From positions 7,017,501-7,081,500 of the forward strand of contig CM034402.1 of assembly GCA_019925095.2 (NCBI GenBank): a stretch of 64,000 nucleotides of DNA, in the 5' to 3' direction. This document shows, piece after piece, positions 1-11,445 of the stretch. Both the position numbers and the translations under genes were made by a program. Each line of letters opens with the position of its first letter. Within the stretch, counting starts at the first letter, position 1. This stretch comes from Dendrolimus kikuchii (Eukaryota > Arthropoda > Insecta > Lepidoptera > Lasiocampidae). A model generated the notes under the pieces. The model saw only the letters and a list, made by a program, of their open reading frames with translations, was not told the origin of the DNA and ran no database searches.

Positions 1-2397
1 GGACATGACTGCCTCGCAAAAGGAGGCGACGGCGTCCCATTCAGGTTGGCCCCCGACCATGGCCTGGACCACGGCCGGGAGCGACAGGTCTGGTCCGATG
101 TTTGCGCCGAGGACACGGCGCTCCCCATCCCAGGCTGGACACTCCTGCAGAGTGTGCAACGCCGTGTCCTCGACGCTGGCACTGCAGTGCTGGCACCCTG
201 ACGACGACTCACGCCCTATCCGACACAGGTACCGGCCGAAGCAGCCGTGCCCGGTCAGTACCTGCGTCTGGCGGAACGTCAGGGTGCCGTGCCTCCGGTC
301 AATCCATTGTGGCAGGACGGGCCTTACTGCCTCTATGGTCCTATGACCGGCGCTGGGGTGCGCAAGTCGGTTCCGCCATCCCACCATGAGATCCTGCCGG
401 AACTCCGCCCTTTTAGCCTCGATTTCCCGAGGCGCAGGACGGAAGTCCCGACTGAGGGCGTCCTTGCGCCAATCGTACACGGCCGCAAGGACGCGCGCCT
501 CTAGGTCCCATGGTGGGGATCCGGCTAGGAGGGAGGCCGCCTCGAAGGAGATCGTACGATACCCCCTTATAGCCCTGACGGCCAGCACGCGCTGCGGACG
601 TCGCAGCAACGCGGCGTTCTTGGCCGTCAGGGACTCCGCCCATATCGGGGCCCCGTATAGGGCCATGGATCGTACGACCCCCTCATAGAGTTTTCGGCAC
701 GGCGCGCCGGGCCCCCCCACATTGGGGACGAGCCGTGATAGGGCGCCGGCTGCCCCCATGAGCCTGGGGGCCAGTCGCTTGAAGTGTGCCGAAAACTCCC
801 ATCGGCTGTCGAGGACGAGTCCGAGATATTTCATCGTCGTCCCGACGCCGATGGTGGTGCCTCCCACTGTGATACTCAAGCCCGGAGGTGGCTTGTTCCG
901 AGGCCCGTGGAACACCACAGCCTCGGACTTGTGGAAGGCCACCTCCAGACCGAGTCGCCGGATCCTATCGATTACGTGCGCAACCCCAGCAGTGGCCAGT
1001 AGGCCCGCCTGCCGGTGGGTCCGTCCACGGGCCGCAACCAACGTGTCATCGGCGTAACACGTGATGCTGACACCGTGGAGGACCGCACCGCGTATGGTCC
1101 AATCGTATGCGATGTTCCACAGGAGCGGGCCCAGCACCGACCCCTGCGGAACACCGCACGTCATTTCTCGCCGACCCCAGCTGGCTAGCTGACCCGGGTA
1201 TACGACGGCCCTCACCGAGAGGTAGTCACCGATGACTCTGCGGAGGTAGGTCGGCACCCCGTGGTAGCGGAGTGCCTCCTTGATGCAGCTCCAGGGCAGG
1301 GAGTTGAAGGCGTTGGCGATGTCGAGAGACACCGCCAACAGCACCCCGCCCTGGGAGATCGCTTCCTCCGCCTGGCTCTTTACACGGCGTATGGCGTCCA
1401 CAGTGGAGCGCCCCTGGCGGAAACCGAACTGGTTCTCCGCCAGATCCGGCCCTTCTTCTCCGAGGTGCCGGACGAGACGGTTCACGAGCACTCGCTCCAG
1501 CAGCTTAGCCACCTCGTCCAGCAACACTATGGGCCGGTAGGCGGACGGAGAGTCCGCCGGGCGCCCCTCCTTCCTGAGCAGGACCAGTTTGCCGGTCTTC
1601 CACCGGGTGGGAAACCGGCCCTGCTGCAGGCACGCCGTGAAGAGCCACGTCAATCGGGACTCCAGGGCGCCGTGGGATAGAACCCACGCGCGCCCTGGTA
1701 TGCCGTCGAGACCGGGGGCGGTGTTCTTGGCCTTCAGCCTCAACACCGCCGCCCCCAGTTCTTCCCGGGTCACTGCGGGCACTTGGTCTTGCTCCACGCT
1801 GGGCTCCGGCGATGGCGGTGCCATCGCGGGAGGCGGGTGCTCGGCCCTCGAGGGGAACAGAGCGCCAACGATGTCGGCCACCTGGGGTGGGGGGAGACTC
1901 TGGGTCAGCGGAGGCGCCCATGGTCGGAGCTTATTCCGGACCAGATGGTAAGGGCGCCCCCAGGGATCGTTGTCCAGCGTCCCCAAGAGTTCCACCCACG
2001 CCGCCGATTTGGCTTCCCTGATGGCGACCTGTAACTCCTTTTTGGCGCTCCTGTATCCCTCGTACAGGCCGGCTTCTACGGTCACTGCGTCATCGGCGCG
2101 GCGACTCCTCCTCCTGTATCTGGTGTACCGGCGGCTCGCCACGACGCAAGCTTTTCGCTTGCGGGCGATCTCGGCATTCCACCAGTACACCAGATTTTTG
2201 GGTCTTTGAGGACCCTGCCTCGGCATCGCCGCGTCGCACACTGACGTCATCAACGACCGTAGATTCTCCGCCTCCTCGTCTACGTCGGGTGACTCTCCGT
2301 CGGGTCCCTTCGCCCAGGTGTTGACTGTGAGGGCCTCCCGAAGAGCCTCCCGATCGAGACGTTTTAATGCCCAGCGTGGGTATTCATCCGCCGGGGA
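1..2397 (-). CDS. R1-clade non-LTR retrotransposon ORF2 (reverse transcriptase), partial
   Basis: Reading the minus strand in the frame whose codons start at forward positions 1, 4, 7 and so on, there is no stop from 2397 down to 1. This gives 799 codons that leave the window at the left; the first stop upstream is TAA at 2398-2400. RT motifs appear in order: YRPIVLLDEVAKLLERVL, ENQFGFRQGRST, LDIANAFNSLPW (about 1290), GVPQGSVLGPLL (about 1140), and catalytic CYADDT at 1042-1059. Near the left edge is a C-terminal zinc-knuckle-like CxxC...H...C segment (CQHC...HTLQEC). RT, zinc knuckle and lack of an RNase H-type end fit the R1 clade (R1, TRAS, SART). The apurinic-type endonuclease that should precede the RT is missing, so the copy is 5'-truncated near 2400. 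The GC-rich composition contrasts sharply with the AT-rich flank. The open frame suggests a young copy. Family is confident; the exact lineage is not. Confidence 0.9.
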
Positions 2398-2400
2398 TTA

Positions 2401-2850
2401 ACATTGCCTAGGGACAGTTACAAAACCAGCCAGCCACACATCCAACTTGTTGCCGACGTCGAAGAAATTTAATGACACCTTTATAAATTTACAAAATTTT
2501 CTTGTTAAAAATTTACACAAAATATTTTAATTGTATTTTTTTTTCTTTTGTTGTTGTTGTTGCTTCTCAAAGAATTAAATTATTATTTCATTGACCAGCA
2601 ACCGCCGAGCTTTCCGCCGCGGGACGTTCTGCTGGTGTGTTCTTAGGCTTAAGTTTTATTTTGTTTGCCAAAGATGTAAGACACTTAAAGGTTCTTGATG
2701 TTCGCAATTTCTTATACCTATACGTAGGATACATGTTTTTTCCAGATGTATGAAAGTGAAGTGATCGAACTGATTGATGCATGATGTGATGGACACATGG
2801 GCAGACAGACAGGTGAATGGATGGAATACTTTATTTATTTATATATGTAA
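2401..2850. other. AT-rich intergenic DNA, no gene seen
   Basis: Short poly-T and TTG-repeat runs around 2540-2565 and no coding frame of note. The segment separates the truncated R1-clade element from the older repeat that follows. Confidence 0.6.
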
Positions 2851-3652
2851 TAGCGTTTTACCCCGTGGCGCGGCCGCGGGTCGAACTCTTCTGCGTACCT
2901 CTTGTTAATACAGGTTACATTGCATAAAAATTTTATGTTAGTTTTATTTGCCCCCGGAAAATTCACTTCATTTTACATCTCTCGGCATGAAAAATATTTA
3001 TGTCCTTTTTCGATATTAAAATTACATGTAAACAAAATTACAGCAAAACGAATCCATTACTCCTAGTAGTTTTTCCGTGAAAGCTTGACGGACTGATCGA
3101 GTTACTATCGCATTTTTTATGGATGGTATTTTTTTATATCTATAAACTTGAGAAATGATTGATATCCCATACAAACTTTTGTCCACCATTTTAACCCGTT
3201 CTAGTTTTATTTATCTATCCCCTGTCTATCTATCTGTAAACTAAATAAATGATCAAATGACCAAAATTACCAAAATAACCAAAACGACGAAAATGGCAAG
3301 TCGCAAAAAAAATAAAACCTGTCCTAATTTCTGGGAAACCCTTTACATAAATCTATCCCATTATCCGGGATGAAAAGTATCTCTGTCCACCTTAGAATTT
3401 CAGCCAAATATGGTCCAATAGTTTTTCCGTAAAAGCATAAGACAAAGAGAGCCAAACAGAAAAATATACTGTTATCCCGGAAACTATCCCATTTTTCGGG
3501 ATAAAAAGTATCCTAGGCTAATCCTCGGTATCGAAAATAAATATACACTGAGTTTCAGCCAAATTGGTCTAGTAGTTTTTTCGTAAAAGCATCTGATATG
3601 CTTTACAGACAGACAGAGTTACTTTCGCATTTATAATATTAAGTATTAACTC
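2850..3652 (-). mobile_element. Non-autonomous Helitron-like element, decayed
   Basis: On the minus strand it starts like the 17.24-kb copy (TATTATAAATGCGAAAGTAACT) and repeats the phrases for 'lock one, then GGTCCAATTTGGCTGAAAC' and 'GGGATAAAAAGTATCC'. It ends at the same CCGGGGGCAAATA... GACCCGCGGCCGCG block seen at 17.69-17.80 kb. Shared order of at least four blocks shows the two are copies of one family. The TC...CTAG termini of Helitrons are not intact here, so the superfamily assignment is inferred from the better copies at 46.4, 47.9 and 55.7 kb. It has no coding capacity. Confidence 0.5.
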
Positions 3653-3699
3653 ACTCGCCATTTTAAAAAAACTGGTACGTGAATATTATCTCACTTTAT

Positions 3700-3800
3700 A
3701 ATAAATATGTAATACTATATATATATAGTATTAAATATTTATATATATATATATATAATATGTATATATATTTAATATATATTAAATATATATACATTTG
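3700..3800. repeat. AT-rich simple sequence
   Basis: Imperfect TATATA/ATTAAATATA tracts directly before the RTE tail copy at 3812. Confidence 0.6.
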
Positions 3801-3811
3801 TTGTACCTACC

Positions 3812-3869
3812 TTGTTCGTGCCTACCCCGCAAGGGAACTGGCGTGAAGTTATGTATGTATGTATGTATG

Positions 3870-3926
<57 letters not shown>
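3812..3926 (+). mobile_element. RTE-like 3' tail remnant ending in (ATGT)n then (AT)n
   Basis: Only about 40 bp of element is present (TTCGTGCCTACCCCGCAAGG, then AACTGGCGTGAAGTT). It is identical to the 3' end of the long RTE-like copy at 20.1-21.4 kb. It runs straight into ATGT units from 3850 and then an AT run to 3926. This is a 5'-truncated insertion whose simple-repeat tail has expanded. Confidence 0.8.
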
Positions 3927-3929
<3 letters not shown>

Positions 3930-3949
3930 ATTAATATGTGTTAGTGTTT

Positions 3950-4212
3950 ATTCTCTATTTTTTATTCATTGTAGGTATATGTATTGTGTAATATTTATAT
4001 GTCCTATTTATATATGTATTTAATTTGCACACCACCGTCATACACTTGCGAATCTCCCGTTGATAAAATCCATAGCCCGGGTTGTCTGGAAGAGATCGCT
4101 CTAAAGCGATAAGGCCGCGCCCTTTGCTGCTACTTTTACTGTTTAAATGTGAATACTGTAAATTGTTTATTTTATGTGTATGTGGTGAACAATAAAGAGT
4201 TTTCTATTTATC
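3950..4212 (+). mobile_element. 5'-truncated CR1/Jockey-like LINE 3' tail
   Basis: Contains the conserved block GGTTGTCTGGAAGAGATCGC at 4079 onward, a perfect six-pair hairpin ATCGCT (4095-4100) / AGCGAT (4105-4110), then AATAAAG and a (TCTA)n tail ending near 4212. The same block ends the long LINE at 33.8-37.0 kb. Sense strand is plus. Confidence 0.75.
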
Positions 4213-4800
4213 TATCTATATTAATAGGGATTATTTCAAGAAAACATGTCCCATATTACATTGCATAAAATTACCTTAAAGTCATTAAAATTATAAATTT
4301 AAATAAATTAAATTAACATACAATACATATTCACATCATATCCTACTGCATAAGGGTTCCATTTTTGCCTAAATGACTACTAAATCTAAAAATAGCTTAG
4401 CAATTTTCAGTTATTACACCAGTAATTTAAAAAAAAACTCAAAAATGTACATTTCGTATATGAGATTTCAAATTACTATAGGTAAAATTATACTACTATA
4501 TATACTCGTAATAATGTGATGTTGACATTGTTTGTCTGTCCACTGCCTTGAATTTTTATTATATTATATGGATTCTTAGGATTTCCTACTAGTATCGACT
4601 ACCCAGGATACTATTGACTCGTGTCTCTGATAATTGTTTACGTACATATAATATAGGTAAATTGTATAGGATGTTTTGTCGACTTTTACAGTAAATTTCG
4701 ATATACAAAAAGTGAACAACAAATAACGTGGTAAACAAAGTTAGCGGACTGACAGGTCTGAATTTGAATAAAATAGAGTAAGACAAAAATAAAAATTATG
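4213..4800. other. Downstream flank of the first cuticle gene, no gene seen
   Basis: AT-rich; no frame resembling a protein family. It lies 3' of the minus-strand cuticle gene. Confidence 0.5.
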
Positions 4801-4805
4801 AACAA

Positions 4806-4811
4806 TTTATT
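4806..4811 (-). promoter_or_regulatory. Poly(A) signal AATAAA of cuticle gene 1
   Basis: Forward TTTATT reads AATAAA on the minus strand, about 60 bp past the TAG stop at 4869-4871. Confidence 0.65.
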
Positions 4812-4868
4812 AACAACTATTCATTTTCAATAAATAATATCGCTAATTGGAGAACGGTAACAATTATT

Positions 4869-5915
4869 CTAATAGTGTTGGTAGGAGATGGCGGGGGATG
4901 AGTAGGTCACGTGGGATAAGGGTGCAGCACCATAGGCAACCTTGGCTACGGGTGCGGCATAGGCGAGCTTGGTGATGGGAGCAGTATAAGCGACTTTAGC
5001 GACGGGAGCAGCGTATGTAATTGGGGAGGGTGCATAGGCGATCTTGGTCACGGGTGCAGGGGCATAGGCGATTTTGGTCACTGGAGCAGCAGCATATGCG
5101 ATCTTCGCTGGCTGTGCGACAGGGTGGCCCTCATAGCGTACGTTTGCGTTGAAACCGTTCACTTTGTCGGAGGTGTATTCTACAATGCGGTGGACACCAT
5201 CAGGTTGTACAAGGGAGTAGAATCCTTGGACAGCATCACCGTTACGAGCTTCCTTCTGTTCCTTGATGTCGCCGGTGTGGTCGTCACGGACGGAATAAGC
5301 GAATTCGTACTGGGCAGGTGCCTCGGGTTCTGAATAAATCACCTTGGTGAGGGGCGCCAAAGGGATGGCTGAAGCCGCAACGGCGAGGGAGAGAACTACG
5401 AAGAACTGAAAAAATCAAGAATGGTATGAAAATTTAATGTCTAATTTATTTTTTATTTAATTAATATGTTTAGAAAAATTACTTTATTAAATTGTATCGT
5501 GATCCTTTTGCGAAAATTGCATTTATTATATTTTTGAACTAAAGTTTTCACCGCAGCTACTCTGCAGATTAAACCGTAGGAAATAGCTTTTTCTATTAGA
5601 TATAATTTTATTTATGAAAATGCTTAATAATTAGGTTTTATAATATCGCGAGTAAGGCTGCGGGCAAAACTTAATATATGTGTAAGCCTTCCTTGAAAAA
5701 TTATCTAACTGACGAACTAAATCCGTTTACGAGTTAGCAGATATACAGACAGATAGACGCGAAAAGCGACTTTGTTTTATAACATGTAAAGATAATCTCG
5801 TCTAATACATTGTAATATTAAATGAATTAACAAAATTTGTGAAGAATTTTGCATTTGATAATTATTATTTTGTTATAGATATTAAAATTGTTTTTCAGCT
5901 CACCTTTGCTGCCAT
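4869..5915 (-). CDS. RR-2 cuticle protein (chitin_bind_4), gene 1
   Basis: Structural protein of the insect cuticle; the Rebers-Riddiford domain binds chitin in the extracellular matrix. Coding exons on the minus strand are 5904-5915 (ATG GCA GCA AAG, then donor GTGAGC) and 4869-5405 (acceptor TTTTTTCAG just before TTC TTC GTA). Together they encode 182 residues. Residues 5-18 form a hydrophobic secretion signal (FFVVLSLAVAASA). The RR-2 domain runs from about residue 37 to 98, with [32 protein letters not shown] and NANVRYEG. The rest is a low-complexity chain of AAPVTKIAYAPAP-type repeats ending in SYQHY. A start inside exon 2 would lose the signal peptide, so the 12-nt first exon is preferred. 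The 498-bp intron placed right after four codons is typical of insect cuticle genes. Its closest relative here is the plus-strand gene at 23.6 kb. Confidence 0.93.
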
Positions 5916-5975
5916 TTTGATTTGGTTGTTTCGGTTGTCAAAGCGTGACTATGCAATTGCGTTTTCTTGCACCAG

Positions 5976-5983
5976 TTTTTATA
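5976..5983 (-). promoter_or_regulatory. TATA box of cuticle gene 1
   Basis: Reads TATAAAAA on the minus strand, about 61 bp upstream of the ATG. An AGTCAC start-like motif lies about 30 bp downstream, near 5948, and recurs at the same place in cuticle gene 2. Confidence 0.7.
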
Positions 5984-5989
5984 CTTGAG

Positions 5990-6780
5990 AGATCCAATGC
6001 CTGAACTTGTCACACAGTAGCACGAGCGTAGCCTAGGGCGGTTTAATTACGCGCCAAACTTTAATGAGAGCTGAAGGTCACAAACAGCATAATAACCACA
6101 AAGTTTCTTACAGTTGCATTTTCGAAATATTTTGGTCGGTATTAGCCCTCTTGATTTTTTCTCACTTTTGTAATCATTTTATAAACGCGACTCAACTTTA
6201 AATTTATTATATTATTTAGATTATAAATAAATTGTAATTTATTTAGAGCGACGCAAAAACTTCAATTTGCACATATTGAAGTTTTTTCGTAATAAGGGAA
6301 AGAATTTTGAGAATAATTAATGGAATAAGAAAGAACATTCAGTGAAGGTGTATGACCTGTACGGTTCTTGGATACATGACAGCATAAAATTCTTCAATGG
6401 TAAAAGCCTACTTTAGAGAGAAGCCGACAGCAATCCACATGACTTTGAATAAGTTACAAAATAATTTTTTTACTTTTAGTCCTGTGTTGACACTGCGTGC
6501 TGCAGCTGTCTGTACCTAAACTACGTAAATGAAAACAGACTCATTACCAGCAACTTCTAGTTACTGAGATCTTTATTTCACTATACTACCATAGTTACAA
6601 CATAGCACCTTATTTGTAACATAATTATTTTAACATATAGTAGATACGCATACATATATTTGTTTTGTTCTAAATTATTTTTCCAGGGTAATGTTACCTG
6701 GAAGAAAATGTTAGTAACAATATCTTCAATTGTACTTTTTTCGTGAATATAGTTTTATTTATAGGTAATATCAACAAAGC
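5990..6780. other. Upstream flank of cuticle gene 1, no gene seen
   Basis: AT-rich; probable home of regulatory sites for the cuticle gene, but no individual site can be supported from sequence alone. Confidence 0.4.
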
Positions 6781-6784
6781 GGAC

Positions 6785-6950
6785 GAAACGCTATGATTCC
6801 ACTTTTATCATACCTACCACTGAAGAGTGGAACTCTTTATCGTCGTCTTTTCTACCTGAAAAATACAATCTAGGTGTCTTCAAATCTGGCGTGAAAAGGA
6901 ATCTTCTAGATAAGTGTGCTCCCTCCACCTTAGACTGCATTTCCACCTGA
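6785..6950 (+). pseudogene. Decayed LINE ORF2 C-terminus
   Basis: One plus frame reads EEWNSLSSSFLPEKYN followed by GVFKSGVKRNLLDK, the characteristic end of CR1/Jockey-type ORF2 proteins (WNSLP...FK..V..hL). It then hits a stop. The reverse transcriptase upstream is gone. About 130 bp later GGGGTCTGGTGGAGTGAGAC may be 3' UTR of the same relic. Confidence 0.5.
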
Positions 6951-7099
6951 CATCAGACGCAATGTCAGTCAAACGCAAACCTATTCAATATAAAAATGTA
7001 ACTTCTAGCTATTATAAAATGATTGACAATAATTTGAATAATATCAAACTTTCCATTTCAATAATTTTTAATGCCTTTACATGCAACAGGGGTCTGGTG

Positions 7100-7680
7100 G
7101 AGTGAGACGGCTATAAGTTTTCTTTCTTGTTTAATTTTTTTTTATACGTTATATACTTATACAATATATATTATTAAGTTATTTTTTTATTAGTATTTTA
7201 TTATTTATAAAGTAATATTTTAGATAATTATTTAAAACGTAAATGTTATAAAAATGTATAAATAAATGAATAATAAACATCCACGTGCTTTAATTGTGAT
7301 CTTATCTGCTTACCATAGACCGTGTATTGCCAAACTCATATCTTGTCGTGATTGTCATGTATGGTGCTTAGTAACATAATAAATCGTTCTACATTGTTTG
7401 TCTATTAAACAATATAATTGAGCTTCACCATAAGTGGACTGTAAAGTAATTGGTTGCGTAATTTTAATTTCAATAATATATTATAGCTACCACATCATAC
7501 CGTTGATAATAATTATTATTTTGTCCCACAAAATAATATGATGCAACATATACGTAAACTGATGTGATTATATGCAACTTCGTGTACAGTGTTGATTAAA
7601 CTAGCCTTTTTTACAGATAGATAAAATTTACATTAACAATCCTTCTTTCAAGTATTGTTCAATGTTCCGTTTACATTAAG
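7100..7680. other. AT-rich intergenic DNA, no gene seen
   Basis: Very AT-rich with no recognisable frame or repeat copy. Confidence 0.4.
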
Positions 7681-7689
7681 TTCACTTAC

Positions 7690-8330
7690 AAGACAGCAAG
7701 CAGGAAGGTAACGAGGGAAGTCAGCAATTCGATTATGTAAACGCAAATTATTTAAACTGTTGCTACTCGTGCTGCCTAATTCTCTCGCCATTTTCCTGCT
7801 AGCCGCCATGAAAGTGAGCCTAATTCAAACGGAGGATAAGCATCGAATTAAAATAATAAAACTATACAGAGGTAGTGTCAATATCCTTAACTTCAATTAA
7901 TTTGTAATATAGATACTTAAAGAGGAGAACCTGCGGAACAGTCCCTAGTGACAGAGAGGAAGGGTTACGAGAGATCTTGGTCCAGTAAGAAGAAGAGATG
8001 GTAATTGGATAATAGAAGTCAACTCTGAAATAGAAACTTTTGTAGCCGAGAGTCCAACACAGTTGAAAAGACTGAAGCTCTCCAACCCCATTTGTTCGAT
8101 CACGTAGAACGTAAGAAGGACAATCAGTGCCGACTTTACCCATAGTGCTATGAGTGCATCCCACACGAGCGCCGCGTCGAAGGAGGCACCGAACGCTACT
8201 CCCAACACATTCGAAATTAATACGTCACTCACGTTGCCGGCTCTTTCAAATACCCTGCGCCCGTGTCATGATCGAACCCGGGCGCTGTAGCAAAGCATGG
8301 CACGCCACGAGAGGCTCCTTTTGTTTCTAC
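7690..8330 (-). repeat. Probable dispersed repeat with tRNA-like (B-box) head
   Basis: On the minus strand the right end carries GGGTTCGAT at 8271-8279, matching a polymerase III B box, inside a GC-rich head (CGTGGCGTGCCATGC upstream). The remaining 500 bp has no stable frame; apparent frames change repeatedly. A tRNA-derived SINE or composite repeat is the best reading, but no second long copy is in the window to prove it. Confidence 0.4.
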
Positions 8331-8339
8331 GTAAAATCA

Positions 8340-9960
8340 GCTTTATAACAGATGATTAAATATTATATCTCAGTAGTGTCGCGGTAATCCGGTAACTCCT
8401 TTCTTCGTAAACACTAGTTTTGCTCGCGTACCCTCAGAACAAGAACTCTCATAGTCAAAAAGAATGCTTCGTTAACATATCACTATAGGAAAACTTTCGA
8501 GTAAATGAAACAACAATAGCTGTTTTGAAGTGATAACTTCTTATGGGAGGGTAAACCGCTTCGTTACGTAACGTGTTACGGCGCCAGTCTGTCTTTCTCT
8601 CACGCATACGGTAATTAGATTACTTACATACATGTACATACACAAAATTCCAATGTACATATTCAAGAATTGTAACCAAGAATAAAATATACTTTATAAT
8701 CAATAAAAGATTTTATTAATAAATAACCTTTCCTTAAATTATCATATTAATATACCCACATAAAATTTAAGTAATAACCTAAGCTTTTCTCAAGTTAAAC
8801 AATTTCAATATTAAATAGTTCAACTTTGATTAGTTTAAGTTATCACTTTTGTCGGGCGTCCCGAGACACACGTTTTTGCTCTGAAGTGTACCTATTGCTT
8901 CCAGACATCATTTGAAATTGCACCATTTGCACCCGAATTTCTGTTCCCTTGTGACAATATAACTGCAATGATTAAATTTTACCCGCGCGCTTACTAGAGG
9001 GCGCCAAGATATTGATTGCACACTGCATGGGCGCTACATGAGCTAGAGCCGCCTCTGAGGATAATCCAAGTTTCAATAAAGTATTTTATAGCCTATTAGT
9101 CGAGAGACATCTGGCTGTCCGCCTCAGTATCGCTTGCAGGACAGGGCGGAAGCTGAACTAAGTAAGCTTCAAATTTGCAGACTGTCCAGGACAAAGAAAA
9201 GTAGCGTGCTTTTGTTATAGAGGCCAAGACATACCTTGATAGTCTGATGTAATAAAATGGTGTAGGAGTTTGTCACAGAACACGCAGTTTATCCTAAGAG
9301 AATAATAGATCGTGTAAAAACTAAAATAGAAAGAAAGAATAAAGAAAATATTTTTAAGGACAAATTACGTTTAACTAATTGTTACAAAATTTAAGTAAGA
9401 TAAACAAACTTATCGTAAAAGAAAGAATGTGATTACATATAATGTTTTTTTTTAAATATTGCATATTTTCAAAATTTATACGTTTGTTTGCACTCATTTT
9501 TAAAGGGACATCAGTCTCAGTACAAATACAGTAGCAGTAAGTAGCCTGTAGCAAGATAAAGTTGTTGACCTACTCTCATCTAGAAGTTTAGGATTAGAAA
9601 TAAAATATTTTAAGCAATCGTGATTAACAGTCATTTAAAAATCGATTTGCATTATAATCGTGGCTCGGAGGCTATCAAATAATAGATAAGGTGGTCATAA
9701 ATGGCTTTAAAATCAAAACTGTCTAATTAATTGGAAGGCATTGCACCATTGTCAAGTAATCGAGAGTTGGCCAAACATATAAATCAATTAATTGGTAGAC
9801 ATAAATATGATATTATAAACAGCTCAATGCTACAAATACGTACGTACGACCGTATGATGTCGTGTAACTTACTATACGCAAGTACTGCATACGCTTTGTT
9901 GTTGACAAAATTATAAAAATAATTAATTATTTATTGCAGCATTCAAAACAACAATTTTCT
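8340..9960. other. Unique-looking AT-rich intergenic DNA
   Basis: No supported gene. Small frames occur but show no family resemblance. There is a modestly GC-richer patch near 8980-9060. Confidence 0.4.
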
Positions 9961-9966
9961 GTGTTT

Positions 9967-10330
9967 TAGATAAATAGATAACACTTTATTGTACACCATT
10001 AAATAAAACTTACGAACTAGTATTATTCTGATTGTGTACAAAGGGCGGTCTTATCGCTAAAAAGCTATCTCTTCCAGACAACCCATGGCAAGAATATTGT
10101 TGATTAGGCGTGGCGATGGTGGTATACATAATAATTGTACGATTACTTACATTTTAATAATAAATATATAACTATACTACATATACAAATATACACATAA
10201 GTTATATACATATACTCTTGTATATGTATATAACTTATGAGTGTATTTTATCACCATATCTTTATGGTGATAAAATACAACTATTTAAACATTATAAATA
10301 TATAACCATATACAATATAATATCTACTAA
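9967..10330 (-). mobile_element. 5'-truncated CR1/Jockey-like LINE 3' tail with twin hairpins
   Basis: The minus strand carries the block CAGACAACC / GGTTGTCTGGAAGAG with the hairpin at 10053-10068 (one stem substitution), then AATAAAGTG and a TCTAT-type tail at 9967. It is closely parallel to the 28.4-kb copy, including GATAAAATACAACTATTTAA at about 10270. Between them this copy has gained two perfect hairpins (10197-10278). Confidence 0.75.
10197..10278. repeat. Two adjacent perfect hairpins, both with a TCTT loop
   Basis: First hairpin: 19-bp arms 10197-10215 and 10220-10238 with loop TCTT. Second: 16-bp arms 10243-10258 and 10263-10278 with loop TCTT. They lie inside a LINE 3' tail. Confidence 0.85.
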
Positions 10331-10339
10331 TTATATAAT

Positions 10340-11340
10340 ATGTTTTAATAGATTATGTATGTTTTTTATTAAGGTTATATTTAAAGTCATTCTATTCCAA
10401 AAGTATTTTGTATATATATATATGTATGTCTCTTATATAATGTACGTATATATCCCTATTTAAAAAAATAAATCTGTATTTATCTTCTATAATGTTAGTA
10501 TGTAAACAATTTATATTGGTATTTTTAGAAACATATTAATCCGGTAAATTTATAGGTTTGCTGAATAATACACATATAACACTCTTTTAGGGTGAAAATC
10601 ACCTTTGTAGAATGGTACAATTTACATTTCTAATGTGTAACTCTTTTGTGTATAATAACAATATATATTAAATTAATATAACTGTCTTATATTCAGCATC
10701 GCTGTGTGACGTTACTTAGTAATATTGTATTTATTTTAACCATTATTAAACACAAATAACAAATGTAACTTTACAACTATGCACATTATTTTTAATTATT
10801 GTAAATACATACTTTTCAATTATAATAGTCTAAATTATATTCCAATAGACTTACGAAGTTTAATCTAGATAAATGATTTTTCCGTATTAAAGAAAAAAAA
10901 TATTTACAGAACAAATGCAGAACCTCCACCTTTTTCGAAGTCGGTTAAAAAAGAAGAAATCAAATTTTAAATTGCAGAGAAATAGAGCGACTATTAGCTA
11001 TTATTAGCGAGCGAATATTAAGAAATTTACACGACATAATTATTGATATAGTTTGGATTAAATAAAACTGAAGCTAAGAAAGTATCGTCGTTTATAGTAG
11101 CAGCGAATTATGGAGTAAATCTTAAGGAAACTAGTTTGTAATACCCGTATTTTTATTATTACCTAAAGCTTTTATATTGAAACTGATCGATAAACTTGAA
11201 ATTTATTTCGATAGCTACCTATCTTGCAAATATCAGATTTGCGGATACATATTTTAGGTAGGTAATATAATTTTTCTATACACTGCTAATATTTCATCAT
11301 ATCTTCATTTATTATAATCTAAAATAAATGAATATCTATG
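10340..11340. other. AT-rich intergenic DNA
   Basis: No gene seen. At about 10920-10955 the minus strand contains the head phrase of the repeat family better seen at 12.5 and 54.4 kb (TTTTAACCGACTTCGAAAAAG). Confidence 0.4.
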
Positions 11341-11344
11341 AATA

Positions 11345-11445
11345 AATTAATAAATGTAGACCAAGCAAATGATGTGTGTCAAGATCGTAGCAAGTGGAAA
11401 TCTATCGTCTCTGCCTACCCCTATGGAAAACAGGCGTGATGATAT
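11345..11445 (+). pseudogene. RTE-like LINE C-terminal relic
   Basis: Reads CQDRSKWKSIVSAYPYGKQA then TGA, parallel to the last residues of the 20.1-kb RTE-like ORF (NKPKWHSVVRAYPARELA then TGA). This marks a divergent family of the same type. Everything upstream is lost. Confidence 0.6.

Noticed and set aside
5..2209. Many overlapping frames of 60-140 codons on both strands of the left edge
   Set aside because: They are in wrong frames of the GC-rich R1-clade ORF; their composition is arginine, proline and alanine rich with no domain.
3851..3926. ATGT/AT array as a CRISPR-like or functional tandem repeat
   Set aside because: No spacers; it is the simple-sequence tail of an RTE-like insertion.
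7862..8232. Two overlapping minus frames of 95-100 codons that look hydrophobic
   Set aside because: They overlap in different frames, start by a tRNA-like SINE head, and no family is recognised; better explained as repeat.
10218..10463. 81-codon frame in the 10.2-kb region
   Set aside because: It runs through hairpins and AT-rich LINE tail; composition is driven by AT content.
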